From assembly GCF_014204935.1 (NCBI RefSeq), contig NZ_JACHMJ010000001.1:2976001-3040000 (forward strand): a stretch of DNA of 64,000 nt, read 5' to 3'. Shown here piece after piece: positions 51,651 through 59,602 of the stretch. Numbering within the stretch: the first letter of the stretch is position 1; each line of letters opens with the position of its first letter. A model generated the notes under the pieces. The model made no database searches and had not been told where the DNA came from. It saw only the letters and a list, made by a program, of their open reading frames with translations. The position numbers and the translations under genes are program-made. This stretch comes from Conyzicola lurida (GTDB lineage: Bacteria; Actinomycetota; Actinomycetes; Actinomycetales; Microbacteriaceae).

Positions 51651-51740
51651 GGGTGGTTGGGTTAGGCCGCCTGCGGCCTGTATCGAAACCCGTCGCCCGT
51701 GGTTTCGATACGGTGCCCGGGCGACCTACTCAACCACCGG
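51651..51740. repeat. Head-to-head pair of family B repeats
   Basis: Left copy 51651-51690 (GGTGGTTGGGTTAGGCCGCC...TATCGAAACC) and right copy 51701-51740 (GGTTTCGATACGG...CCTACTCAACCACCGG) are inverted to each other with a 10-base centre. Together they can form one long stem or two small ones. They lie between divergent genes, close to the aspS promoter. Confidence 0.75.
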
Positions 51741-51758
51741 TGACGGTAAACTCCTCGG

Positions 51759-53087
51759 GTGACTGAACGCACCCTCATCAAGAACCTGGCCGCGGCATCC
51801 GACGGCCCCATTTCCGTATCCGGCTGGGTCGAGACGGTGCGTGATCAAAAGAAGGTGCAGTTCGTCGTGCTCCGCGACGAGTCCGGCGCCGTGCAGCTCG
51901 TGCACCCGCGCGTCTTCAACGACGACGGCACCCCCGCCGAGGACGCCATCGCCGAGACCATCTCCGGTCTCGCGCAGGGCACCTTCCTCACCGCCGGCGG
52001 CGAGCTCAAGCACGACGAGCGCGTCAAGCTCGGCGGCGTCGAGATCAAGCTGGACGCGATCGACATCGCAGCCGCCGCAATCCCCGAGACCCCCATCGCC
52101 GAGGACTCGAGCGGCGACAAGCGCATGGACTGGCGCTTCCTCGACCTGCGCGTGCCCAAGAACGCCCTCGTCTTCAAGATCCAGACCACGTTCCTGCACG
52201 CGCTGCGCACCTACTGGGTCGACAACGACTTCATCGAGATCCACACCCCGAAGCTCATGGCCTCCGCGAGCGAGTCCAAGGCCGAGCTGTTCGAGGTCGA
52301 CTACTTCGAGGGCAAGGCGTACCTGGCGCAGAGCCCCCAGTTCTTCAAGCAGATGGCACAGCCCGCGGGCTTCGGCAAGATCTTCGAGGTGGGCCCGGCA
52401 TTCCGCGCCGACCCCTCCTTCACCAGCCGTCACGCCACCGAGTTCACCTCGGTCGACACCGAGTTCAGCTGGATCGAGAGCCACGAAGACGTCATGAAGG
52501 TGCACGAGGAACTCCTCGTCGCCGGCTTCCAGGCAGTCAAGGACAAGCACGGCGACGAGATCAAGGCGCTGTGGGACATCGACATCACCGTGCCGACCAC
52601 GCCGTTCCCTCGCGTGCCGCTCGCCGAGGCGAAGCGCATCGTCGCCGAGCGCGGCTACGAGGTGCCCCGCACCGACGACGACATGGACCCCGAGGGCGAG
52701 CGCCAGATCTCGGCATGGGCGCAGGAGACCTACGGCCACGAATTCGTGTTCCTCACCGACTATGCGTCGAGCATCCGGCCGTTCTACCACATGCGTCACG
52801 AGGGCGACCCGTCGCTCACCAACAGCTACGACCTCATCTTCAACGGCGTCGAGATCTCCACGGGCGCGCAGCGCGAGCACCGCGTCGACGTGCTGATCGA
52901 GCAGGCCGCGCAGAAGGGCCTCGACCCCGAAGAACTGGACTTCTACCTCGACTTCTTCCGTTACGGAGTGCCGCCGCACGGCGGATTCGGCATGGGTCTC
53001 AGCCGCGTGCTGATGCTGATGCTGCACCTGCCGAACATCCGCGAGGCGACGTACCTGTTCCGCGGACCGACACGCCTCACGCCGTAG
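51759..53087 (+). CDS. aspS: Aspartyl-tRNA synthetase, archaeal/nondiscriminating type
   Basis: This 442-residue class II synthetase has an N-terminal anticodon-binding OB domain (SVSGWVETVRDQKKVQFVVLRD in pieces), motif 2 FEVGPAFRADPSFTSRHATEF and motif 3 GFGMGLSRVLMLMLHLPNIRE. It lacks the GAD insertion of the roughly 590-residue bacterial AspRS and matches the archaeal-type form, which in many organisms also charges tRNA-Asn for GatCAB. GTG 51759 has TAAACT six bases upstream. Confidence 0.94.
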   Translation: MTERTLIKNLAAASDGPISVSGWVETVRDQKKVQFVVLRDESGAVQLVHPRVFNDDGTPAEDAIAETISGLAQGTFLTAGGELKHDERVKLGGVEIKLDAIDIAAAAIPETPIAEDSSGDKRMDWRFLDLRVPKNALVFKIQTTFLHALRTYWVDNDFIEIHTPKLMASASESKAELFEVDYFEGKAYLAQSPQFFKQMAQPAGFGKIFEVGPAFRADPSFTSRHATEFTSVDTEFSWIESHEDVMKVHEELLVAGFQAVKDKHGDEIKALWDIDITVPTTPFPRVPLAEAKRIVAERGYEVPRTDDDMDPEGERQISAWAQETYGHEFVFLTDYASSIRPFYHMRHEGDPSLTNSYDLIFNGVEISTGAQREHRVDVLIEQAAQKGLDPEELDFYLDFFRYGVPPHGGFGMGLSRVLMLMLHLPNIREATYLFRGPTRLTP

Positions 53088-53102
53088 TCGCAGTCCACCG
53101 AT

Positions 53103-53138
53103 CGACGGGCCGTTCCAGCACGCTGGGGCGGCCCGTCG
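53103..53138 (+). terminator. Hairpin after aspS
   Basis: CGACGGGCCG (53103-53112) pairs with CGGCCCGTCG (53129-53138), 16-base loop, 15 bases after the aspS stop. No T-run. Confidence 0.65.
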
Positions 53139-53237
53139 TGGTTAACCCGGGGGCCTCGGATCACGGAACAGTTTCACCTTCGACCGCTCACCGACCGCGG
53201 TCCGATTCGTTCACTTCGATAGGGCAAGATACGTCCT

Positions 53238-53510
53238 ATGTCCAAGAAAATTGACTCAGCGCGTAAGGACCTCACCAAGGCCCTCAAGAAGCATGCCGCC
53301 GTCGTCGGCGCCACCGCCGTCTCTCTGAAGAAGGCGCAACGCGCCGCTTCCGAGGTGCACATCGCGGCGATCGCCTACGCGGCCGCCGTCGAAGCCAAGA
53401 CGGGGCTCACGAGCCCTTTCGGCGACGCCCTGCAGCCGGGACTCGACACCTCGACGATGGACTCGCTCACCGCCGAGCGGGACGCGATCTCGAAGAAGTC
53501 GAAGAAGTAG
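53238..53510 (+). CDS. Lys/Ala-rich hypothetical protein, 90 aa
   Basis: Unrecognised. It is strongly basic at both ends (MSKKIDSARKDLTKALKK and SKKSKK), with Ala-rich helical centre. The composition suggests nucleic acid binding or a surface helix, without proof. ATG 53238 has CAAGAT seven bases upstream, a weak match to the leaderless box. Confidence 0.6.
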   Translation: MSKKIDSARKDLTKALKKHAAVVGATAVSLKKAQRAASEVHIAAIAYAAAVEAKTGLTSPFGDALQPGLDTSTMDSLTAERDAISKKSKK

Positions 53511-53517
53511 GTCTCTA

Positions 53518-53570
53518 GCGGATTGAGCCTGTCGAAATCGTCCTTCGGGTTTCGACAGGCTTCACCCGCC
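53518..53570. terminator. Inverted family A repeats between convergent genes
   Basis: GCGGATTGAGCCTGTCGAAA (53519-53538) and GTTTCGACAGGCTTCACCCGC (from 53549) form a stem of about 18 bp with one bulge. The right copy abuts the TAG stop of the Dabb gene. A bidirectional terminator is likely. Confidence 0.7.
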
Positions 53571-53869
53571 TAGGCCTCGAAGTCGACGGCCGAGCGCAGC
53601 TCGACCAGCGGGCGGATCACGTGAGTCGCCGCGACGTGGTCGGGGTGCACCTGGTACGCCTCGAGGTCCTCGAGCGACTCGTAGTCCGCGACCAGCACGA
53701 CGTCCCAGTTGTTCTCGGGGTACGCCACGTTCGTGCCGACCTGCAACGACAGGATCTGCGGGATGACCGCCGGCAGCGCGGCGAGTGTTGCCGAGATGGT
53801 CGCGGCCTGCTCGGCCCGAGCCGCGGCATCCGCCCCATTCAGCTTCCAGCTGACGATGTGCCTGATCAT
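53570..53869 (-). CDS. Dabb-domain (stress-responsive alpha/beta barrel) protein
   Basis: A 99-residue protein beginning MIRHIVSWKLNG, with VADYESLEDLEAYQVHPDHVAA, the ferredoxin-like fold of Dabb proteins. The role is not defined. ATG 53869 overlaps the stop of the glutaredoxin-like gene (ATGA), so the two are coupled. Confidence 0.88.
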   Translation of the reverse strand: MIRHIVSWKLNGADAAARAEQAATISATLAALPAVIPQILSLQVGTNVAYPENNWDVVLVADYESLEDLEAYQVHPDHVAATHVIRPLVELRSAVDFEA

Positions 53870-54129
53870 TCCGCGACCTCCAGGATTGCTGCCTTGAGAC
53901 GCACAGGATCGATGCGCCAGATGTTGTGGACCTTGCCGTTGAGGAGCACGACCGGGATCTCTTCGACGTACTTCTCGTAGAGGTCGGGGTGCTCGAGAAT
54001 CGACAGCTCTTCGACGGTGACGGATGCCGCGTCGCCGAGTTCCGCGACGACGCCGTCGACCACGTCCCGAGCGGTTTCGCAGAGGTGGCAGTCGGGCTTA
54101 CTGACGAAGGTGAGCTGGATATCGGGCAC
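53866..54129 (-). CDS. Glutaredoxin-like protein
   Basis: An 87-residue thioredoxin-fold protein with C-x2-C in KPDCHLCETAR and the cis-Pro segment EEIPVVLLNGK. It is a thiol-disulfide reductase of the DUF836/glutaredoxin-2 type. GTG 54129 has TAGACT (54136-54141 complement) six bases upstream. Confidence 0.9.
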   Translation of the reverse strand: MPDIQLTFVSKPDCHLCETARDVVDGVVAELGDAASVTVEELSILEHPDLYEKYVEEIPVVLLNGKVHNIWRIDPVRLKAAILEVAE

Positions 54130-54155
54130 CAGCCCAGTCTAGTTAAGACGCAAAA

Positions 54156-54181
54156 AGCGCCAGACCCGAAGGTCTGACGCT
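54156..54181 (-). terminator. Intrinsic terminator after bS22 gene
   Basis: On the minus strand: AGCGTCAGACC, loop TTCG, GGTCTGGCGCT, TTTTG. An 11-bp stem with one wobble, 17 bases after the bS22 stop. It is the most canonical terminator of the window. Confidence 0.92.
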
Positions 54182-54198
54182 AGTGCTGAGAAGTATCT

Positions 54199-54297
54199 CT
54201 ACTTCTTGTTGCGACGCTGGTGGCGCGTCTTACGAAGCAGCTTGCGGTGCTTCTTCTTCGCCATACGCTTGCGGCGCTTCTTGATGACTGAACCCAT
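54199..54297 (-). CDS. Small basic ribosomal protein bS22 / AURKAIP1-COX24 type, 32 aa
   Basis: The 32-residue peptide starts [19 protein letters not shown] and is almost all Lys, Arg and His. It matches the short actinobacterial protein found in mycobacterial ribosomes as bS22 (family knowledge). The Shine-Dalgarno-like GTGAGG lies five bases before ATG 54297. A strong intrinsic terminator follows, fitting a highly expressed monocistronic gene. Confidence 0.93.
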   Translation of the reverse strand: MGSVIKKRRKRMAKKKHRKLLRKTRHQRRNKK

Positions 54298-54392
54298 GGG
54301 TACCTCACTGGTTACTGAATTAGACCGACCCGGTCCGATTCGGAACCGCGGAAAAATGTACTGCGTAAGTCTAGCGCATCACGGCTGGGTGA

Positions 54393-54587
54393 CTAACCGG
54401 TGTGTGAAATCGGCGTCTGGATGACGGCGACGACGGCCGATTCGGGGATGCGGAACGAGCGGCCGAAACGGATGGCGGGCATTTCGCCGGCGTGCACCAT
54501 GCGGTACACGGTCATCGTCGAGACCCTCATCATGTCGGCCACTTCCTGGACCGTGAGAAAACGCACATCGGAGAGATCCCCTGACAT
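54393..54587 (-). CDS. BldC-like MerR-type small HTH protein
   Basis: A 64-residue protein made of one winged HTH: FLTVQEVADMMRVSTMTVYRMVHAGEMPAIRFGRSFRIPESAV (in pieces TVQEVADMMRVSTMTVYR and AIRFGRSFRIPE). This is the BldC/excisionase-like family that controls development or stress genes in actinobacteria. ATG 54587 has AAAGGGG upstream. Confidence 0.92.
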   Translation of the reverse strand: MSGDLSDVRFLTVQEVADMMRVSTMTVYRMVHAGEMPAIRFGRSFRIPESAVVAVIQTPISHTG

Positions 54588-54675
54588 GTCTGTGCCCCTT
54601 TAGCTGCTGGAGCACTCGTTACGGGTGTGACTGGAGTGCTGAAACGTAACACTAGGGGCTGGAGTGAGTCGCTGT

Positions 54676-55167
54676 CTATGCTTTGTTGCCCCAGCGGCGG
54701 GTGACCGAATCGGGCAGCGCGTGCGCGACCTTCTCTGAAGCGCCGTGGAAAGCGGTGCGGGCCTGGTACGAGCGGTCGGCGATGGTGCGGCCGATCGTGG
54801 CGCCCACGTCGGTGCCCGCCCAGGCCGCGAAAACCGCGGTGTCGTCGACGGCGGATGCCGCGAGCTCGTCGCCGCCCGCAGCGTCAGACTCCGCGAACCC
54901 GTCGCCGACGAAGGGTGCGAGCCAGGCCTGCAGGGCGTCGAACGGGGCGAGTTCGAGGTGGAAGTAGCGCAGGCGCCCCTCCTCGCGCGCGGACACGAAT
55001 CCGAGCTCGCGCAGCACCCCGAGGTGCTTCGACGCGGTGGGCGTGGTGACGCCGACCAGCTCGGCGAGATCGGCCGCCGTGATCTCGCCGGCACCGCCCC
55101 GCTCGAGCAGTGCGGTCAGGATTTCACGCCGCGTGGAGTCGGCAATCGCGTCAAAGTTGTCGGCCAT
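54676..55167 (-). CDS. ArsR-family winged-helix regulator
   Basis: A 163-residue protein. The N-terminal HTH is ADSTRREILTALLERGGAGEITAADLAELVGVTTPTASKHLGVLRELGFV (in pieces TRREILTALLE, VTTPTASKHLGVLRELGFV). No metal-binding cysteine cluster is present. Its C-terminal 70 residues are Ala/Asp-rich and unusual for the family. ATG 55167 has TAGCCT six bases upstream. It is divergent from the potassium transporter pair and might regulate it. Confidence 0.87.
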   Translation of the reverse strand: MADNFDAIADSTRREILTALLERGGAGEITAADLAELVGVTTPTASKHLGVLRELGFVSAREEGRLRYFHLELAPFDALQAWLAPFVGDGFAESDAAGGDELAASAVDDTAVFAAWAGTDVGATIGRTIADRSYQARTAFHGASEKVAHALPDSVTRRWGNKA

Positions 55168-55252
55168 CCCGACAGGCTAGCGAATCCGTGGTCGGAGTAG
55201 CATGTCAAGCTGTTCCGAGCACCCGTTCGAAATCGGTAGGAAGAGGTCAGGA

Positions 55253-56677
55253 ATGCGCACTAGGCCCGTGCTGCGCAGCTCTTTCCTCGGCCGCGTCCAA
55301 GATGCCTTCGAGGGCTTCGCCGCCGCCACGCCCGCGCGCTTCGCGATCCTGATCTTCGCCGCGCTGGTGCTGGTCTTCACCCTGCTCTTCTCGCTGCCGG
55401 TCTCGACCGCGTCCGGCGAGGTCCCCCGTTTCGCCGACGCCTTCTTCACCGCCGTCTCGGTCATCTGCGTCACCGGCCTCTCGACCGTCGACATGGGGTC
55501 GTACTGGTCGCCGCTCGGCCACGTCTTCATCCTCATCGGCGTGGAGATCGGCGGTATCGGCGTGCTGACGCTCGCGTCGATCCTCGGCCTGATCATCTCC
55601 CGCAAACTCGGTCTGCGGCAGCGCCTGCTCGCCGCCGGCGACGTCAACCCGCTGCGCATGCACAAGGGTTCGATGGCCGAGAGCCAGGCCGTGCGCCTCG
55701 GCGAGGTCGGTTCGCTGCTCGTCACGGTGGCGGTGAGCGTCTTGGTGATCGAGATCGGCGTCGCCCTGCTGCTGTTTCCCCGACTGCTGCTGGCCGGGCA
55801 CCCGCCGCTGACCGCCGCGTGGGAGTCTTTCTACTACTCGACGATGGCGTTCACCAACACGGGATTCCAGCCCACGAGCAACGGTCTCGTGCCGTTCGCG
55901 ACCGACTACTGGTTCCTCAGCGTGCTGATGATCGGCGTCTTCCTCGGCGCCGTGGGCTTCCCGGTGATCTACGTGCTGATGCGCAACCTCAAGCGCCCGA
56001 AGAAGTGGTCGCTGCACGTCAAACTGACGCTGACCACGACCATCCTGCTGTTCGTCCTCGGCGGCCTCGCGTTCGTCGTGCTCGAGTGGAGCAACACCAA
56101 GACCTTCGCGTCGCTCGACCTCGGGCAGCGGTTCTTCCAACCGTTCTTCCTGTCGATGATGACCCGGTCGGGCGGCTTCAACACCATCGACATCGGCGAG
56201 TTGCACGGCTCCAGCCTGCTCGTCGCCGACATGCTCATGTTCATCGGCGGCGGCTCCGCGTCGACCGCCGGCGGCATCAAGGTCACGACCCTCGCCATCC
56301 TGTTCCTCGCCGCCTTCGCCGAGGCCCGCGGCAACGAGGGCATGGAGGCGTTCGACCGCCGCATCCCGGGCGACGTTCTCCGGCTCAGCGTCAGCGTCGT
56401 GCTCTGGGGTGCCACGACCGTGGCGACGGCGTCCATCATCCTGTTGCAGATCTCGGGGGCGAGTCTCGACTACGTGCTCTTCGAGGTGATCTCCGCCTTT
56501 GCGACATCCGGTCTCAGCACCGGTCTCACGGCGGAACTACCCGATTCCGGCGTGTACGTGCTCGCCGCGACCATGTTCCTCGGCCGAGTCGGTACGGTGA
56601 CACTGGCGGCCGCACTCGCGGCCAGCCAACGCCGCCAGCTGTTCCGGCGAGCAGAAGAAAGGCCCATCGTTGGTTGA
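55253..56677 (+). CDS. ktrB: Potassium uptake channel subunit, TrkH/KtrB family
   Basis: A 474-residue membrane protein with four M1-P-M2 repeats. Filter loops are visible as VICVTGLSTVDMG, AFTNTGFQPTSNG, MTRSGGFNTIDIG and AFATSGLSTGLT. The GGGSASTAGGIKVTT loop is the gating loop region. ATG 55253 has GAGG six bases upstream; the earlier ATG 55202 overlaps a TAGCAT box and is less likely. It overlaps the regulatory subunit gene by 8 bp. Confidence 0.94.
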   Translation: MRTRPVLRSSFLGRVQDAFEGFAAATPARFAILIFAALVLVFTLLFSLPVSTASGEVPRFADAFFTAVSVICVTGLSTVDMGSYWSPLGHVFILIGVEIGGIGVLTLASILGLIISRKLGLRQRLLAAGDVNPLRMHKGSMAESQAVRLGEVGSLLVTVAVSVLVIEIGVALLLFPRLLLAGHPPLTAAWESFYYSTMAFTNTGFQPTSNGLVPFATDYWFLSVLMIGVFLGAVGFPVIYVLMRNLKRPKKWSLHVKLTLTTTILLFVLGGLAFVVLEWSNTKTFASLDLGQRFFQPFFLSMMTRSGGFNTIDIGELHGSSLLVADMLMFIGGGSASTAGGIKVTTLAILFLAAFAEARGNEGMEAFDRRIPGDVLRLSVSVVLWGATTVATASIILLQISGASLDYVLFEVISAFATSGLSTGLTAELPDSGVYVLAATMFLGRVGTVTLAAALAASQRRQLFRRAEERPIVG

Positions 56678-57341
56678 CAGAATCGCGCACAACGCGCCCG
56701 TACTCGTGATCGGTCTCGGCCGGTTCGGCGCGGCCACGGCCGGCCAGCTCGACCGCCTCGACCGCGAGGTGCTCGCCGTCGACGCCGACGAGGGGCTCGT
56801 GCAGAAGTGGTCGGAACGCGTCACCCACGCCGTTCAGGCCGACGCCCGCTCGATCGACGCCCTGCGCCAGATCGGCGCGCAGGAGTTCTCCATCGCCGTC
56901 GTGGCGGTCGGCTCCTCGATCGAGGCGAGCGTGCTCATCACGGCCAACCTCGTCGACCTCAAGATCCCCCAGATCTGGACCAAGGCGATCAGCCAGTCGC
57001 ACGGCAAGATTCTCTCCCGCATCGGGGCCAACCACGTGATCTACCCCGAGGCCGAGGCCGGCGAACGCGTCGCGCACCTCGTCTCCGGACGCATGATCGA
57101 CTTCATCGAGTTCGACGACGACTTCGCCCTCGTCAAGATGTACCCGCCGAAGCCGATCCGCGGCATCCGTCTCGCCGAATCGCAGGTGCGCAAGAAATAC
57201 GGCGTCACGGTGGTCGGCGTCAAGGCGCCCGGCAAGGACTTCACCTATGCGACGCCCGAGACCGTGATCTCCAACCACGACCTCATCATCGTGAGCGGCA
57301 ACTCGGCCGACATCGAGCGGTTCGCGAGCCTCTCCAGCTGA
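56670..57341 (+). CDS. ktrA: Potassium uptake regulatory subunit, TrkA/KtrA (RCK) protein
   Basis: A 223-residue cytoplasmic ring protein. RCK_N begins VLVIGLGRFGAATAGQL with VDADEGLVQ as NAD/ATP-binding region; RCK_C is in the last 80 residues (IRGIRLAESQVRKKYGVTVVGVK in pieces). It gates KtrB in response to nucleotides. It starts at TTG 56670, with GAAAGG nine bases upstream, inside the ktrB 3' end. Confidence 0.94.
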   Translation: MVDRIAHNAPVLVIGLGRFGAATAGQLDRLDREVLAVDADEGLVQKWSERVTHAVQADARSIDALRQIGAQEFSIAVVAVGSSIEASVLITANLVDLKIPQIWTKAISQSHGKILSRIGANHVIYPEAEAGERVAHLVSGRMIDFIEFDDDFALVKMYPPKPIRGIRLAESQVRKKYGVTVVGVKAPGKDFTYATPETVISNHDLIIVSGNSADIERFASLSS

Positions 57342-57357
57342 CGATTACACTCTCTGG

Positions 57358-58017
57358 GTGGTAACTGTCATCATCCCCTGGCGCCCCCAGCCGTCGCGGC
57401 TCGCCGCCTTCGAAGCAACCTCCGGCTGGTATCGCGAGAACCTGCCGGGCGCCGTCGTCCGCACGGTCGACTCCGGCGAGGTTCCGTTCAACCTGGCGCG
57501 CTGCCGCAACGTGGGGATCGCCGAGATCGCGGACCCCGACGAGGTGGTGATCATCGGCGACGCGGACACCATCCCGAGCATCGAGCCGTTGCTCGCGGCG
57601 ATCGAGGCGGCCGCGACATCCGGCCTGGTGCACCTGCCGTACACGGCCTACCAGTGGCTCGGACGCGAGGGCACCGCCGCCTTCTTCGACGGTGCCCCGC
57701 TGCCGTCGATCGAGGCCACACTGGTGCGCGGCGCGTGCTCGGGCGTCTACGTGACGACCCCGCGTACCTGGGCGTCGCACGGCGGGCAGGACGAGCGCTT
57801 CCGGGGCTGGGGCTTCGAGGATTCCGCCTGGTTCGCCGCGCACACCACACTGCTCGGCTCGCAGCCGCAGCGGCACGAGGGCAACGTCTACGCGCTGCAC
57901 CACGAGACGCAGCTTCGCGAGGGCGAGCAGTACGACAAGAACGCCGCGCTGCGGGAGCGCTACCGCGAGGCCGAGTCGTCGCCCGAGGCGATGCGCGAGC
58001 TGGTGTTCGGGGCGTAG
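57358..58017 (+). CDS. Glycosyltransferase family 2-like protein
   Basis: A 219-residue GT-A fold protein without membrane helices. VTVIIPWRPQ opens the fold, IIGDADTIPS contains the DxD metal site and RFRGWGFEDSAWF is the ED-containing segment of Glyco_transf_7C-type enzymes. Acceptor and donor unknown. GTG 57358 has TACACT six bases upstream. Confidence 0.87.
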   Translation: MVTVIIPWRPQPSRLAAFEATSGWYRENLPGAVVRTVDSGEVPFNLARCRNVGIAEIADPDEVVIIGDADTIPSIEPLLAAIEAAATSGLVHLPYTAYQWLGREGTAAFFDGAPLPSIEATLVRGACSGVYVTTPRTWASHGGQDERFRGWGFEDSAWFAAHTTLLGSQPQRHEGNVYALHHETQLREGEQYDKNAALRERYREAESSPEAMRELVFGA

Positions 58018-58140
58018 TTCCCGGGGGTTCGCCGCGCACGCGCCCAAAGGTGGCATAGTGCTGTTCCCGAGCACGCCGGCGAGCATTACACACCCCTGAG
58101 AGCGTGGATGCCGCGGCGAGCACACCACGGCGGGCCCTAC

Positions 58141-58193
58141 ATCGGCGGCAAAACGCTCTTCGCCCGCCCCGGGAAGCGCACTTTGCCGCCGAT
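58141..58193. repeat. Large hairpin in intergenic region
   Basis: ATCGGCGGCAAA (58141-58152) pairs perfectly with TTTGCCGCCGAT (58182-58193). An inner CGCT-CTTC / GAAG-CG stem is partly complementary. It lies alone in 58018-58309, which has no credible ORF. Confidence 0.6.
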
Positions 58194-58281
58194 CAGCATC
58201 GTTTCGCCCACTTCGGCCCCGATTCGCGGCCGACACGGGGCGTTTTCGGGCACAACGACGAGCTCGCACCCGCGAGTGAGG

Positions 58282-58319
58282 AGTTTCGGTACGGCCGCAG
58301 GCGGCCTACTCAACCACCG
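58282..58319. repeat. Family B repeat overlapping the glycosyltransferase stop
   Basis: GTTTCGGTACGGCC and GGCCTACTCAACCACCG with inner arms GGCCGC/GCGGCC. Its TTGAGTAG strand supplies the TGA stop of the gene at 58310, whose last codons (Gly-Gly) lie in the repeat. Confidence 0.75.
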
Positions 58320-59602
58320 AGAAGCGCGCGGCGAGCGCGCTCGCGCCCGGGCGTCTCGCGCAGCGACGCGGAGAGCGCGTCCAGCGCCTCGGTCGGCAGC
58401 GCCAGCACCCGGGACATTCCGTCAGCCAGCTCGTCGACCGTCGCGGTGTTCGGCGCGAGGGCCACGCCGAAACCGGCGTCCTCGAGGGCGGCCGCGCCCG
58501 CGAACTGGTCGGTCGAGAACGGGAGCACGAGCAGGGGCACTCCCGCGGTCATCGCCTCGGTGACGCTGTTGTTGCCACCGTGCGTGACGGCGGCCGCGGC
58601 ATCCGACAGCAGTCGCACCTGCGGCAGGAACTCGCGCACCAGCCACGACTCGGGCAGCTCGCCGAGCTCGGCCCGGTCGGCCGACCCGATGGCGACCGCC
58701 ACCCGCAGTCCGAGCGCGTCGAGCGCGGCCAGCACGCGGGCCAGCACGTCGCCGCGCACCGAGAGGAAGCTGCCGAAGCTGACGTAGACGAAGGGGGCGT
58801 CGCTGGCCTGGAGCCAGTCCTCGACGGCGGGGTCGACGGGTTCGGAGCGCACGGAGGAACCGATGAACTCGTGCGGCGGCAGCAGCGCGCTGCGCGACGG
58901 CGCGTGCAGTTCGCGCGGGTAGTTGTAGAGCAGCAAGTCGCCGTGCTCTGCGAACGCGCTCGACGTGCGCAGGTGGGACGCGCCGAGACCGTCGAGGGCC
59001 GCGTTCCACTCGGCGGTGAACGAGTCGCTCACGTCCTGGCAGAGTTGCCAGAGGGCGGCGACGGCCGCGGCATCCGGGGTGAAAGCCGCAGGCCAGGCGG
59101 GCGGGAAGCCGTAGACCTCGCCCTCGAGCGGCAGCGCCGACGGGTGGCCGAGCACGACGTCGGCATACGGGGTGCCGTGCGCGAGCAGGGCGAGCCGCGC
59201 GCTGAACGCGAGGTGGTCGACGATCACCCGGTCGGGCTGCACCTCGTCGACGACGCGCTGCACGGCGCGAGCGGTCTCGACGGGGTTCCAGAGCAGGTCG
59301 TTCTTGCGGGCCGAGGCCTGGAATGCGAGCGTCTCGACCATGCCCTGGCGGGTCGCGTCGAAAAAGCCGCGCAGGGCGTCGTCCTCGCCCGTGGGCTGGT
59401 CCTCGGCCTTGATGATGCCGGGGTTCGAGCCGCGACCGAGCTGCAGGTGCACGCGCTCGAAGCCGAACGACTCGACGATCGACGCGGTGGCGGGGCCGGT
59501 CGCGACCACGACGCGCTCGCCCGCGTCACGCCAGGCGGTGCCGAGCGTCGCGAGCGGGAGGAGGTGGGAGGCGTAGTCGGGGCTGATGATGAGGAGCGTC
59601 AC
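58310..59602 (-). CDS. Glycosyltransferase, GT1 (UGT/MGT-like)
   Basis: A 430-residue GT-B fold enzyme. The C-terminal donor site shows YVSFGSFLSVRGD, FLPQVRLLSDAAAAVTHGGNNSVTEAMTAGVPLLVLPFSTDQFAGA (in pieces VTHGGNNSVTEAM and VLPFSTDQFAGA), as in macrolide and UDP-glucuronosyl-type enzymes. It probably glycosylates a small lipid or natural product. GTG 59602 overlaps the stop of the upstream GT4 gene by 4 bp. Its own stop lies in a family B repeat. Confidence 0.92.
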   Translation of the reverse strand: MTLLIISPDYASHLLPLATLGTAWRDAGERVVVATGPATASIVESFGFERVHLQLGRGSNPGIIKAEDQPTGEDDALRGFFDATRQGMVETLAFQASARKNDLLWNPVETARAVQRVVDEVQPDRVIVDHLAFSARLALLAHGTPYADVVLGHPSALPLEGEVYGFPPAWPAAFTPDAAAVAALWQLCQDVSDSFTAEWNAALDGLGASHLRTSSAFAEHGDLLLYNYPRELHAPSRSALLPPHEFIGSSVRSEPVDPAVEDWLQASDAPFVYVSFGSFLSVRGDVLARVLAALDALGLRVAVAIGSADRAELGELPESWLVREFLPQVRLLSDAAAAVTHGGNNSVTEAMTAGVPLLVLPFSTDQFAGAAALEDAGFGVALAPNTATVDELADGMSRVLALPTEALDALSASLRETPGRERARRALLGG

